A program made the position numbers and the translations under genes. Below are positions 1 to 8,191 of a stretch of 64,000 bases of DNA, piece by piece. Every line of letters begins with the position of its first letter. The stretch's first letter is position 1. The stretch spans positions 124,001 through 188,000 of the forward strand of contig NZ_JXMU01000005.1 of NCBI RefSeq assembly GCF_001293565.1, in the 5' to 3' direction. The notes beneath the pieces are model-generated. The model was not told the origin of the DNA and made no database searches. It was given only the letters and a program-made list of their open reading frames with translations. The DNA is from Ahrensia marina. Its GTDB lineage: Bacteria; Pseudomonadota; Alphaproteobacteria; Rhizobiales; Rhizobiaceae.

Positions 1-389
1 CGCAGGGCCTCCGTCAGATGCTTGTTCCAATCGGCAATCAACCCGCCCAGAAGAAGCTGTCGGTGAAGACTATCAATAGGCGGCGCCAGACTTAACGCTC
101 CATCAGCATGGCCGCTAAAAAGTGCCTCGTCTTCATCAAACTCGCCCAATTGTTTGATTGCGGGCAAAAGGACGCTTCGCGCGCCCAATTGATCAAGAAA
201 TGCGGATCTAAGCTCACGTGCAGCACGCCGCGTCGGCACGTAGATCGTGACTTTCGACAGCGACAGCGGGTCACCGTCATAGGAAAAACCTGGCACAAGA
301 TCGCCTTCACACAGCGCCTTTGCCAGCGTTGCCAGAAACGGTTGTCCAGGTTCAATCGTATAAACGCGTGGCTCGATGTGCTTTTCCAA
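1..389 (-). CDS. addB: Double-strand break repair protein AddB, N-terminal part (runs off the left edge)
   Basis: The minus strand encodes the first ~129 residues of AddB, the nuclease/helicase-like partner of AddA in the alphaproteobacterial RecBCD-equivalent that processes double-strand ends for recombination. Recognisable pieces are the start EKHIEPRVYTIEPGQPF, then VTIYVPTRRAARELRSAF, then a LGEFDED stretch, typical of the degenerate N-terminal helicase domain of this family. The C-terminal PD-(D/E)XK nuclease lies outside the window. No ATG is available; I place the start at a TTG (387-389) preceded by an AGAG-type site, with an in-frame stop about nine codons upstream. The gene follows murU by 56 bases on the same strand. 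Family identity is fairly sure; the exact start is not. Confidence 0.82.
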   Translation of the reverse strand, partial: MEKHIEPRVYTIEPGQPFLATLAKALCEGDLVPGFSYDGDPLSLSKVTIYVPTRRAARELRSAFLDQLGARSVLLPAIKQLGEFDEDEALFSGHADGALSLAPPIDSLHRQLLLGGLIADWNKHLTEAL

Positions 390-445
390 ATCACCGCTCT
401 TTTTTGACCGCTATGACATGCCGGCCGTGATTGTGCTTCGTCAGC

Positions 446-1174
446 TTAACCCAATTCGCGCAGCTTGGCTTCCGCTTCCGCGAGCCCTTGCGGCGTGCCA
501 ACAGTTATCCAATGACCATCTTCCAGAATAATGCCGGATAAACGATCCCGCGCAATCGCCTGATCAAAATAAACATTGAGCGAATGCGGCTCTTTCCGAC
601 CTGGATCAAAGACAGACGGGTTATATATTGCCGCGCCGGCATAAATATAACCATCGCCATCACTGTTTTTCGCGCGCGCCAATTTACCGTCGCTCGCCAT
701 GGTAAAATCATAGCCGCCAGAATGGCCGGTTGCATCGGCAGCGCGGCATAACAAAAGCAGGATATCCATTGTGCTTTCATCAAATGCATCAATCATCCGC
801 TGCAAAGTTGGCGTGCCATGGTCAATCCAGAATGTATCAGCGTTAAGCAAAGCAAACGGCCGGTTTCCAAGCAGCGGGAGTGCGCGCACCGTGCCGCCGC
901 CTGTTTCCAGTATCGCATCGCTCTCGTCACTGATGATGCACTTTATGTCATCCCGCGTTTTGCAATGAGTCGTAATTTGTTCACCCAGATAATGGACATT
1001 GATAACAGCTCTCGAAATTTTGCTTTCCACCAATGTATCAAGAGCACGGTCAAGCATTGTTCTGCCGCCAACCTCAACCAAGGGCTTTGGTATTTTATCC
1101 GTTATGGGGCGCAAGCGTTTGCCAAATCCGGCAGCAAGCACCATCGCGGTATCTATTTTTTGCTCATTCATCAA
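446..1174 (-). CDS. murU: N-acetylmuramate alpha-1-phosphate uridylyltransferase (MurU-type nucleotidyltransferase)
   Basis: A 242-residue sugar-phosphate nucleotidyltransferase. The N-terminal signature LAAGFGKRLRPITDKIPKP (residues 13-31) is the nucleotide- and Mg-binding loop of the GT-A-like NTP-transferase family; LLNADTFW (about 110) supplies the metal-binding Asp. MurU makes UDP-MurNAc from MurNAc-1-phosphate in the peptidoglycan recycling route that bypasses de novo MurA/MurB. The pathway assignment rests mainly on context: the upstream gene carries an AmgK-like sugar kinase domain and overlaps this one by 11 bases, so the two steps are translationally coupled. Without that neighbour it could only be called a mannose-1-phosphate guanylyltransferase-like protein. 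The start could be Met1 or Met2. Confidence 0.85.
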   Translation of the reverse strand: MMNEQKIDTAMVLAAGFGKRLRPITDKIPKPLVEVGGRTMLDRALDTLVESKISRAVINVHYLGEQITTHCKTRDDIKCIISDESDAILETGGGTVRALPLLGNRPFALLNADTFWIDHGTPTLQRMIDAFDESTMDILLLLCRAADATGHSGGYDFTMASDGKLARAKNSDGDGYIYAGAAIYNPSVFDPGRKEPHSLNVYFDQAIARDRLSGIILEDGHWITVGTPQGLAEAEAKLRELG

Positions 1175-2666
1175 TAACGCCCGCTTTCACATACCATTGC
1201 CGCAGTTTGCCAAGCTGCGGGTGGGACAGAGATTGCGCCAGATAGGCACGGGTTGGCGCTTCGTATTGACGAAATCTGTGCTTGCTATCGCGAACATCAA
1301 GACGCACCCATAATCCAAGCAGCCGCGAACTTCTGAAAGCACAAAGCGTGGCAATATCCAGCCGTGATTGCTCTTCGTTAAATCCTTGCTGGTGACGACG
1401 TCTTCGCGCGCAATAGGTATTGAGAATCTCGGCTTGTAATTTTGACGGTACAATCGTGCGTGCATCCTGCATGAGTGATGCAACATCATAGGCGCCTGGA
1501 CCAATAAGCGCATCCTGATGGTCGATAATGCCTATTCTATCATTGCCGGTTTTATCACCGCGCCAGATAATATTGGGCGAGTGAAAATCACGAATGATCA
1601 GATCGTTATAGCCTGATTGAAACCGCCTAAAGATGGGCGTCCAAAGTGTAAAAAGCTCATCGCGCAGCGTTTCAGAAAGATCGTTCTCTTTACCCCACCA
1701 ATCAGGGAGCAGTGAAAGACCTGTTCTCATAGCGCGCTCGTCATAACGCGGTATTGTGTGGGTCTGCCCGTCCGGAAACGTCCAAACATTGTTCCATCTC
1801 TTCCCATGGATGTCTGCCAGAACTTCTACAGCAGCAAGATAACGGTCTTTTATCGGCGTATTATCATCCGTTACAATTTTTCCCTCGCCTAAATGCTCAA
1901 TCAGCAGCAAACCTTGGGGCAAGTCCTGCGCATAAATTTCAGGTGCCGTGAAACCTTGCTCCCGCAACATCTCGCTGACCGCAACGAACGCACTGACTTC
2001 CTCGGAAAGATGCACAATTTGCTTATATGTCAAACCATCAAACAGCGCAGGCTCTTGCGGCAGTTTGGGCGCATCCATCAAAATGAGCGGACGTTCTTCA
2101 TCATCAATATGGATAAATTCATAATTGCGTGCGGACGCATCACCTGGAAATGACGAGCGGTCAGCCTGCCCAAATCCATTGTCGGCTAAAAACGCTCGAA
2201 TACGCATTGAGCGCTTTAAACGCTTCAAAAAATCCTCATTGCCTCCAATCGTCATAAGACGTGCATCCGGCTTGTTACTATCTTCTGTTAGCCGGATAAC
2301 CACCAAATCAGGCGGGAGCGCTTCGGCCGCTTTGGACGGCCATTCGATGAGGGCTGCACCGGCCTCCAAAGCAGGTTCCAAGCCCAGCTCATCCAGCTCT
2401 TCGGCATCCGCAATGCGATAAAGATCGAAATGAGCAATTGCCGGTGACGTGTCATAAAGTTGCACAAGCGTGAAAGTCGGGCTTGGAACTTCTATTTTTT
2501 TGTCAAAATCACCATAGGCTGCCCGAATAACGGCGCGGGCAAATGTGGTTTTCCCCGCACCCAAATCGCCTTCCAGTGCGATACAATCCCCTGCTTTTAA
2601 AATCAGCGCGAAGTCCTGCGCAAAGCGGCTCAGCTCATCTTCATTGTTAAATTTAAGCTCAATCAC
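1164..2666 (-). CDS. tsaE: TsaE tRNA-threonylcarbamoylation ATPase fused to an AmgK-like MurNAc/GlcNAc anomeric kinase
   Basis: A 500-residue two-domain protein. Residues 1 to about 150 are TsaE, the P-loop ATPase needed for the t6A37 modification of ANN-decoding tRNAs: Walker A GDLGAGKTT at 33-41, then the family motif PSPTFTLVQLY near 61 and HFDLYR near 79. Residues about 153-500 are an aminoglycoside-phosphotransferase-fold kinase with a catalytic loop RDFHSPNII (359-367) and metal-binding IIDHQD (380-385), as in AmgK, which phosphorylates MurNAc at C1. The same fusion is common in alphaproteobacteria. The GTG start abuts the divL stop codon (TAAGTG), and the 3' end overlaps murU, so divL, tsaE-amgK and murU look like one operon. 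Both active sites appear intact. Confidence 0.9.
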   Translation of the reverse strand: MIELKFNNEDELSRFAQDFALILKAGDCIALEGDLGAGKTTFARAVIRAAYGDFDKKIEVPSPTFTLVQLYDTSPAIAHFDLYRIADAEELDELGLEPALEAGAALIEWPSKAAEALPPDLVVIRLTEDSNKPDARLMTIGGNEDFLKRLKRSMRIRAFLADNGFGQADRSSFPGDASARNYEFIHIDDEERPLILMDAPKLPQEPALFDGLTYKQIVHLSEEVSAFVAVSEMLREQGFTAPEIYAQDLPQGLLLIEHLGEGKIVTDDNTPIKDRYLAAVEVLADIHGKRWNNVWTFPDGQTHTIPRYDERAMRTGLSLLPDWWGKENDLSETLRDELFTLWTPIFRRFQSGYNDLIIRDFHSPNIIWRGDKTGNDRIGIIDHQDALIGPGAYDVASLMQDARTIVPSKLQAEILNTYCARRRRHQQGFNEEQSRLDIATLCAFRSSRLLGLWVRLDVRDSKHRFRQYEAPTRAYLAQSLSHPQLGKLRQWYVKAGVIDE

Positions 2667-5207
2667 TTATTCAGCTGCCACACTCACCCGCGGCGGTACA
2701 TCGGGGAACTTCAAAATAACTTCTGTGCCACGTGAAGGAGAAGATTCAATCGAGACCTCACCTTCATGCAAGTCGACAAAGCTTTTCACAATCGCAAGCC
2801 CGAGACCGGCCCCGCGATTGCGGCCCCCACTTTCTGTGTGGAAACGCTCGAAAACGGTTTTCAACGCTTCAGCTTCGATACCCGGCCCTTTATCGCGTAC
2901 TTTAAACACCACGCCCGTTTCTGTTTTTTCGCAGGTGAAAGTAACCGTTGATCCTTCGGGGGCAAAATCCGCCGCATTGATCAGCACATTCGACATCACT
3001 TGTTTCAAGCGTTCAGCATCAGCCACAATTGTATCGGCGTCCGGTGAAATGCGAAGCACGAGTTCAATTTTATGTGCTTCGAACCTGTCTTGAAGTGAAG
3101 CTGCAACCTCGCGCATGACCGGCGCAACGGCGACCTTTTCAAAACTGAGCTCAATGAAGCCCGCGTCGACACTCGCCAGATCCAGAATATCATCTGTTGT
3201 GTTGAGTAGCGCCTGCGAGGACTGCTCGATATGGCCGATATATTCGCGCTGTTTTTCATTCAATGTACCGATATGTTCCATGGCGATGAGGTCGGTAAAG
3301 CCCATGATACTGGTCAGCGGTGAGCGCAATTCGTAAGAAACATGTTGAATAAACCGGTTTTTCAAATGAGCCGTACGCTCCAGCGCTTCGTTGCGTTCCC
3401 GCAGCGCTTTTTCAATCTGGTCGGCCGCGGTAATATCAAGGAAAGTGATCATTGTCTGACCGTTCGGTAACGGCACAATCATCCACGACAATGTTTTATC
3501 GCCGACATTGACACGGCCGACATCACTGGCACGGTCCTCTTCAAATCCGGTTACGCTGCCCGCAAAGCCTTCCCAAGCTGATGCATCATCACCGCGCTCG
3601 GCAATTTGGCGGGCAATATCACCAATATGCGGCGGATTTTCATCATCAAAATCGCCCAGAGACCAAAGATCGCGGAAAATCGGGTTGGCAAGCTGTAAAC
3701 GGCCATCTCCTTTAAACACTGCCACGCCTTCCGCCAAATGATTGAGCGTATCCCCCTGAACCCGAACCATCGTTTTGAACCGGCTTTCAAGGTCCATGCG
3801 CTCTGTCAGATTTTCAAAGACCCATGTTAAACCACCTTTGGGATGCGGGTTGGCGATCACGCGCACTGTGCGTCCGTCCGTCAGGTGCCACCAATCCTCC
3901 ATCGGCTCGGTTGCGCGGAACGCACTAAGTAGTTCGTCCTTCCAGCGCCGCCATTCGGGTTGCTCCGGCAGCTTTCCTTCGGTCCGCATTCGATCGAGGA
4001 ACATTGTAATATTAGGCGCTTTTTCAAGGAACGCGCTATCCAGCCCCCACAGATTTTCAAAAGCAAGATTGTGGAAGCGCAGTTTTTGACTTTCATCAAA
4101 CATCGCTACAGCAGTCGTCAGCTCATCCAATGTTTCTTCGTGACTGCGGATGGTTTTTTTAAGTTCGTTTCGGGCCGCTTCAGCATCCGTCTTGTCAACG
4201 CCAATGCCTGCGCTGCCATAACTTCCGCTTGTTTCAAGCACATCGAAAACCATGCGGTCGCCGGAAACGACTGTGCTGACAGGCCCTTCAAATTTTTGCT
4301 CGCTTAGCCGCGCATCTGCAATTGCTTTAAGCGCCTGTGTGCCAAATAATTCAGCCTTACTGCTCACAACCGCTGCACTGTCTGAACAATCAACTGACCT
4401 TGCATAAGACTCATTCACCCATGCCAGCTTGCCTTGCTGGTCACGCAACCAGATCGGCATGTTTAACTCATCCATGAGCTTTTGAAACGTCTCCAGCGTG
4501 TTGATGACACGTTCGTGGGAAATAGACAGTTGCGCGTTTGCCTTGCGCTCTCTTGAAAGGTCGGAAAATCGTACAATTGCGCTGCTGCCCGATGTCCGCC
4601 CGCTCGCCTCAATCGGTGTGCCGTTATTTGTTTGAATAATTTCACAGAACGATTTTGCGTTCTGGCGCAAATCCTCAATGGAATGTTCAAGAATTGTCGC
4701 CGAGCGTGATTCCAGCCAACGCCCGAAAGCCAGAACATGGGCACGGGATGTCGGCGCGCCGGAATCAGCGTTCAAACTGCCAACAATTGTCGGTTTGCTC
4801 TCATCATTTGACCAGATAATTGCCTGCTGGCCTTCAGCGGCAGCAAGGGCCTCCAACTGGTTTAGGCGTGCTGTCAGATTGCCGACTTTGGCGCGCAGTG
4901 CCGAGTTCTGATTGACCGTGCGGCCTCTTTCTCTAATCAGCCAAAGGGCTGAAGCTAGTGCAGCAATCAAAGCGCCCGCCAGCATCGAAAACTGGGTTAT
5001 CTCTAGAATATGAAGCGGAATGCCAAACAACTCCGCCTGTGGCTCAACACCGTCAATCGCATCTGTCGGCTGCGCAAAAGCACTGGTTGTGAACAAGGAA
5101 AGAAGTGAAAGGGGTACAGGTTTAAAAATAGGGCCTAGCTTGGATACAGATGCTCTTAATTTCAGCGAAAAACGAATCAGCGGCCTCTTTTTAAATGTCA
5201 CGATCAT
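2667..5207 (-). CDS. divL: DivL-type PAS sensor kinase with tyrosine at the phospho-acceptor position
   Basis: A membrane-anchored, 846-residue kinase-like protein. It has a signal-like hydrophobic segment near residues 32-45, a transmembrane helix near 73-91, a coiled region, several PAS-like segments (about 240-590), a DHp helix and a HATPase_c domain (N-box NVLINA, G1 DKGPGI near 772, G2 GAGLGLAI near 799). The H-box reads HVSYELRSPL: Tyr625 stands where histidine kinases have the phosphorylated His. That is the hallmark of Caulobacter DivL, which controls the CckA-CtrA cell-cycle pathway through DivK binding rather than by classical phosphotransfer. Its place beside ahcY and tsaE is the usual one in this order. 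I chose the ATG at 5207 because of a GGGGG-rich site upstream; an in-frame GTG at 5228 would add 7 residues. Confidence 0.88.
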   Translation of the reverse strand: MIVTFKKRPLIRFSLKLRASVSKLGPIFKPVPLSLLSLFTTSAFAQPTDAIDGVEPQAELFGIPLHILEITQFSMLAGALIAALASALWLIRERGRTVNQNSALRAKVGNLTARLNQLEALAAAEGQQAIIWSNDESKPTIVGSLNADSGAPTSRAHVLAFGRWLESRSATILEHSIEDLRQNAKSFCEIIQTNNGTPIEASGRTSGSSAIVRFSDLSRERKANAQLSISHERVINTLETFQKLMDELNMPIWLRDQQGKLAWVNESYARSVDCSDSAAVVSSKAELFGTQALKAIADARLSEQKFEGPVSTVVSGDRMVFDVLETSGSYGSAGIGVDKTDAEAARNELKKTIRSHEETLDELTTAVAMFDESQKLRFHNLAFENLWGLDSAFLEKAPNITMFLDRMRTEGKLPEQPEWRRWKDELLSAFRATEPMEDWWHLTDGRTVRVIANPHPKGGLTWVFENLTERMDLESRFKTMVRVQGDTLNHLAEGVAVFKGDGRLQLANPIFRDLWSLGDFDDENPPHIGDIARQIAERGDDASAWEGFAGSVTGFEEDRASDVGRVNVGDKTLSWMIVPLPNGQTMITFLDITAADQIEKALRERNEALERTAHLKNRFIQHVSYELRSPLTSIMGFTDLIAMEHIGTLNEKQREYIGHIEQSSQALLNTTDDILDLASVDAGFIELSFEKVAVAPVMREVAASLQDRFEAHKIELVLRISPDADTIVADAERLKQVMSNVLINAADFAPEGSTVTFTCEKTETGVVFKVRDKGPGIEAEALKTVFERFHTESGGRNRGAGLGLAIVKSFVDLHEGEVSIESSPSRGTEVILKFPDVPPRVSVAAE

Positions 5208-5228
5208 CCAGCGAATCCCCCAGCGCAC

Positions 5229-5436
5229 AGGAAAAAACCCGTGAAACCACTGTTTTTAATGCATTTTTTAAACGAAATTACGCAGACACAAAATACTCGA
5301 ATCACATCAACATAGCCATCTGGGGAATCCACGAAAAGAGTCGTTTTAAAAAAGACCGGTCTGCATGTGCAAACCGGCCTGTTTTCAGGTGTTTTTGCGG
5401 TGGATTTAATGCCCTTAGATCAGGGCAAAAATCCTC
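5229..5436. other. Intergenic spacer between ahcY and divL
   Basis: About 200 bases without a supported gene. It holds the ahcY terminator (next entry) and, presumably, the promoter of the divL-tsaE-murU operon. The short plus-strand reading frame crossing it has no ribosome binding site or family signature. Confidence 0.5.
5348..5379 (-). terminator. Intrinsic terminator of ahcY
   Basis: Read on the minus strand, GGCCGGT pairs with ACCGGTC (one G-T pair), with an inner GCA/TGC pairing in the loop, and is followed directly by six T residues. It lies about 57 bases after the ahcY stop. Confidence 0.8.
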
Positions 5437-6831
5437 TTAATAGCGGTAGTGTTCCGGCTTGTACGGGCCTTCAGGGGTAACGCCAATATAATCGGCCTGT
5501 TCTTTCGACAGTTCGGTCAATTTTGCGCCGATTTTCGTCAAGTGCAGACGGGCTACTTTTTCGTCCAGATGTTTCGGCAAAATGTAGACTTCGTTTTTAT
5601 ACTTTTCGCCATTGGTCCAAAGCTCGATCTGCGCCAGCACCTGGTTGGTAAATGAAGCAGACATTACGAATGACGGGTGACCTGTTGCGTTGCCAAGGTT
5701 AAGCAAACGGCCCTGAGACAAGAGGATCATACGGTTGCCCGAAGGCATTTCGTACATATCAACCTGATCCTTGATGTTTGTCATTTTCAGATTTTTCAGA
5801 TTGGCGACCTGAATTTCATTATCAAAGTGACCAATATTGCCAACGATGGCCATATCTTTCATTTCACGCATATGTTCGATGCGGATAATGTCTTTATTGC
5901 CTGTTGTTGTGATGAAGATATCAGCGTCTTTTACGCTGTCTTCGAGTGTTGTGACCTCATAGCCGTCCATTGCCGCCTGCAATGCGCAAATCGGGTCAAC
6001 TTCTGTCACTTTAACGCGCGCACCAGCGCCGCTCAATGATGCAGCAGAGCCTTTGCCAACATCGCCATAGCCGCACACAACGGCTGTTTTACCGGCCATC
6101 ATCGTATCGGTTGCACGGCGGATGCCGTCGACCAGTGATTCCTTACAGCCATATTTGTTATCAAATTTTGATTTGGTAACAGAATCGTTCACGTTGATGG
6201 CAGGGAAAGGCAACTGGCCTTTCTTATGAAGTTCGTAAAGACGGTGCACACCGGTTGTTGTTTCTTCCGACACACCTTTAATTTCTTCGCGTGTTTTGGT
6301 GAAGAAGCCCGGAGTTTCAGCCATGCGTTTTTTGATTTGCGCAAAAATCGCCTCTTCTTCTTCAGAAGTCGGTGTTTCGATCAGATCTGTTTCTCCGGCC
6401 TCAACGCGCGCGCCGAGCAAAATATACAGTGTCGCATCGCCGCCATCGTCGAGAATCAGATTTGCACCCTCAGGGAACATGAAAGAACGGTCCAGATAAT
6501 CCCAGTGTTCAACCAAAGTTTGGCCTTTGATCGCAAAAACAGGAACGCCGGAGGCGGCAATCGCGGCCGCAGCATGATCCTGAGTGGAGAAAATATTACA
6601 TGAAGCCCAGCGCACATCGGCACCCAATGCAGTCAGTGTTTCAATCAACACTGCAGTCTGGATTGTCATATGAAGCGAACCGACGATACGTGCGCCTTTA
6701 AGCGGTTTGGAATCGCCAAATTCTTCACGCAGCGCCATAAGACCCGGCATTTCAGTTTCAGCAATGTCCAGCTCTTTGCGGCCAAAATCAGCCAGGTTGA
6801 TATCTTTTACGATGTAATCGTGCTCGGCCAT
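5437..6831 (-). CDS. ahcY: Adenosylhomocysteinase (S-adenosyl-L-homocysteine hydrolase)
   Basis: Cytosolic NAD-dependent enzyme that splits S-adenosylhomocysteine into adenosine and homocysteine, keeping SAM-dependent methylation going. The 464-residue protein carries the substrate-domain segments [13 protein letters not shown] and [15 protein letters not shown], the NAD-binding loop GYGDVGKG (254-261) and the conserved C-terminus KPEHYRY. The reading frame could extend 29 codons upstream, but [11 protein letters not shown] is the family start and has GGAG about nine bases before it. It has its own terminator, and a perfect dyad sits between it and the upstream HPr gene. Confidence 0.97.
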   Translation of the reverse strand: MAEHDYIVKDINLADFGRKELDIAETEMPGLMALREEFGDSKPLKGARIVGSLHMTIQTAVLIETLTALGADVRWASCNIFSTQDHAAAAIAASGVPVFAIKGQTLVEHWDYLDRSFMFPEGANLILDDGGDATLYILLGARVEAGETDLIETPTSEEEEAIFAQIKKRMAETPGFFTKTREEIKGVSEETTTGVHRLYELHKKGQLPFPAINVNDSVTKSKFDNKYGCKESLVDGIRRATDTMMAGKTAVVCGYGDVGKGSAASLSGAGARVKVTEVDPICALQAAMDGYEVTTLEDSVKDADIFITTTGNKDIIRIEHMREMKDMAIVGNIGHFDNEIQVANLKNLKMTNIKDQVDMYEMPSGNRMILLSQGRLLNLGNATGHPSFVMSASFTNQVLAQIELWTNGEKYKNEVYILPKHLDEKVARLHLTKIGAKLTELSKEQADYIGVTPEGPYKPEHYRY

Positions 6832-6913
6832 GAGGTCCGTCTCCGAAATTATGTGAGAAATGTATGTATGTTTTGACGCCTCTTTATCAGAGACATCAAT
6901 CAAGTACAACGGC

Positions 6914-6935
6914 GACATAAAGAAATGTTTATGTC
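6914..6935. promoter_or_regulatory. Perfect 8-bp inverted repeat upstream of ahcY
   Basis: GACATAAA (6914-6921), six bases, then TTTATGTC (6928-6935). No T-run follows on either strand, so it does not look like a terminator. Its place in the 113-base gap ahead of ahcY suggests an operator or an RNA hairpin in the leader. What binds it is unknown. Confidence 0.45.
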
Positions 6936-6944
6936 TCGATATGG

Positions 6945-7223
6945 TTAGTCATTTTCGCCGAATTTATCGGCAATAAGCGCCTCGATGGCTGACATGGCCT
7001 GTTTTGCGTCTGGCCCTGCGGTTGAAACCTCAATCTGGCTTCCCTGACTGGCCGCGAGCATCATCAATCCCATAATCGACGTACCGCCGACATTAGTGTC
7101 ATCCTTTGAAACGATCACCTTGACGTCGAATTCTTCCACTGTCTGGACAAATCTGGCCGATGCGCGGGCATGTAGCCCTTTTTTATTTTGTATTGTGAGT
7201 GTTTTGCTTATCGGTGCAGACAT
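6945..7223 (-). CDS. ptsH: HPr-family phosphocarrier protein (PTS/PTS-Ntr)
   Basis: A 92-residue HPr. The phosphorylatable His lies in GLHARASA (near residue 18), and the regulatory Ser region reads [14 protein letters not shown]. In this order HPr works with EI-Ntr and an EIIA as a regulatory phosphorelay rather than for sugar uptake; no sugar permease genes are nearby. The start codon follows the stop of the EIIA gene without a gap, so the two are co-translated. The HprK kinase gene upstream in the same cluster is the probable modifier of the Ser. Confidence 0.93.
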   Translation of the reverse strand: MSAPISKTLTIQNKKGLHARASARFVQTVEEFDVKVIVSKDDTNVGGTSIMGLMMLAASQGSQIEVSTAGPDAKQAMSAIEALIADKFGEND

Positions 7224-7625
7224 CTATTTTCCCGCCAGAACCTGGCTGGCGACATTGATATACTTTTTCCCCGCCTCGCTGGCGCAGGAAATAACGACGT
7301 CGATCTCTTTTGTTTCACGCACTTTTGCCAGTTTGATAAGCATTGGCAGGTTCATGCCTGCGATAATTTCAACCTTACCCGGCTCCATCAACGAGATGGC
7401 CAGATTGGACGGCGTACCACCAAACATATCGGTTACAACCACCACGCCGCCACCGCTATCAACTGCTTCAATCGCAGCGATTATGTCACTGCGACGTTGC
7501 TCCATATCGTCGTCCGCTTCGATGCAGATTGTTTCAAATTGTTCCTGAGCCCCAACGACATGCTCGACAGCCTTTTTAAATGCAGCCGCAATCTCGCCGT
7601 GCGATACTAAAACAATACCGATCAT
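7224..7625 (-). CDS. PTS mannose-family EIIA component (ManX-like)
   Basis: A 133-residue cytosolic EIIA of the mannose/fructose family. It has the phosphorylation site His in LVSHGEIA (His9) and the family segment TDMFGGTPSNLA near 85-96. No EIIB, EIIC or EIID partners are present, which is usual in alphaproteobacteria, where this protein acts as a regulatory phosphate acceptor of HPr. It sits between hprK and the HPr gene. Confidence in the family is high; its targets cannot be told from sequence. Confidence 0.92.
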   Translation of the reverse strand: MIGIVLVSHGEIAAAFKKAVEHVVGAQEQFETICIEADDDMEQRRSDIIAAIEAVDSGGGVVVVTDMFGGTPSNLAISLMEPGKVEIIAGMNLPMLIKLAKVRETKEIDVVISCASEAGKKYINVASQVLAGK

Positions 7626-7728
7626 TGATCGTGATTTCCCGTCATCGGCCCATCATCAGCCGGAATTTTTACATCCAGTATGTTGAGCAGTAAATTTCGA
7701 AAATGACAAGTCTTATCCGCCGTTAACG

Positions 7729-8184
7729 TTAAACCCATAGAGGAATATCGAGCGCGGCAAAAACGGCATTGGCCGCGGCATCCAAATTTGCGGTCGAAAG
7801 ATGAAGCTTCTTCAATTCATAATCACCGATCTTTTCATATTGCGCGTCCCAGTAGCGCACTACATCCTTTTCCTCGCCAAGCTGAATGCAAAGCACGATC
7901 TCGGCGCTGTGAAAAACCTGCTCTCGCTCGACTATACCAAACCCGCGGATTTCAATTTTACCCCTAAGTGCAGGCGGTACATAGCCGATTAATTGCCCCT
8001 GTTCCTCTTCCAAAAGCGTTTGATCATCGCTGATAATATGAGCCGATAAGTCCGCAGCGCGGCAGCGGCGGTATAGATGCAGCATAAGCGACGTTTTTCC
8101 AGACCCAGAAGGCCCCATTATCAGAACGCCCTTTGCTTCAATTTCAATCAGACTGGCATGAATGTTCTTTGGTAACCCTGTCAT
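7729..8184 (-). CDS. hprK: HPr kinase/phosphorylase, short alphaproteobacterial form
   Basis: A 151-residue protein holding only the catalytic half of HprK: P-loop GPSGSGKTS near residues 24-32, HIISDDQ near 49-55 and the HprK signature RGFGIVE near 90-96. Firmicute HprK is about twice as long because of an N-terminal domain missing here, as it is in other alphaproteobacterial HprKs. The frame stays open upstream into chvG, but MTGLPKNIHASL begins seven bases after the chvG stop and fits the family, so I use it although no strong ribosome binding site is visible. It probably phosphorylates HPr on Ser and links the relay to ChvG/ChvI. Confidence 0.9.
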   Translation of the reverse strand: MTGLPKNIHASLIEIEAKGVLIMGPSGSGKTSLMLHLYRRCRAADLSAHIISDDQTLLEEEQGQLIGYVPPALRGKIEIRGFGIVEREQVFHSAEIVLCIQLGEEKDVVRYWDAQYEKIGDYELKKLHLSTANLDAAANAVFAALDIPLWV

Positions 8185-8191
8185 TGCGGGG

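Noticed and set aside
2727-2740. CCACGTGAAGG inside divL resembling half a parS site
   Set aside because: The left arm is absent; more than 30 kb from the par genes.
2545-3093. 182-codon plus-strand open frame opposite tsaE and divL
   Set aside because: Low-complexity Ser/Lys-rich translation with no family signature, lying fully antisense to two well-supported genes.
6832-6918. 29-residue N-terminal extension of AhcY
   Set aside because: The known family start MAEHDY has a ribosome site; the extension covers the regulatory dyad and resembles no AhcY.
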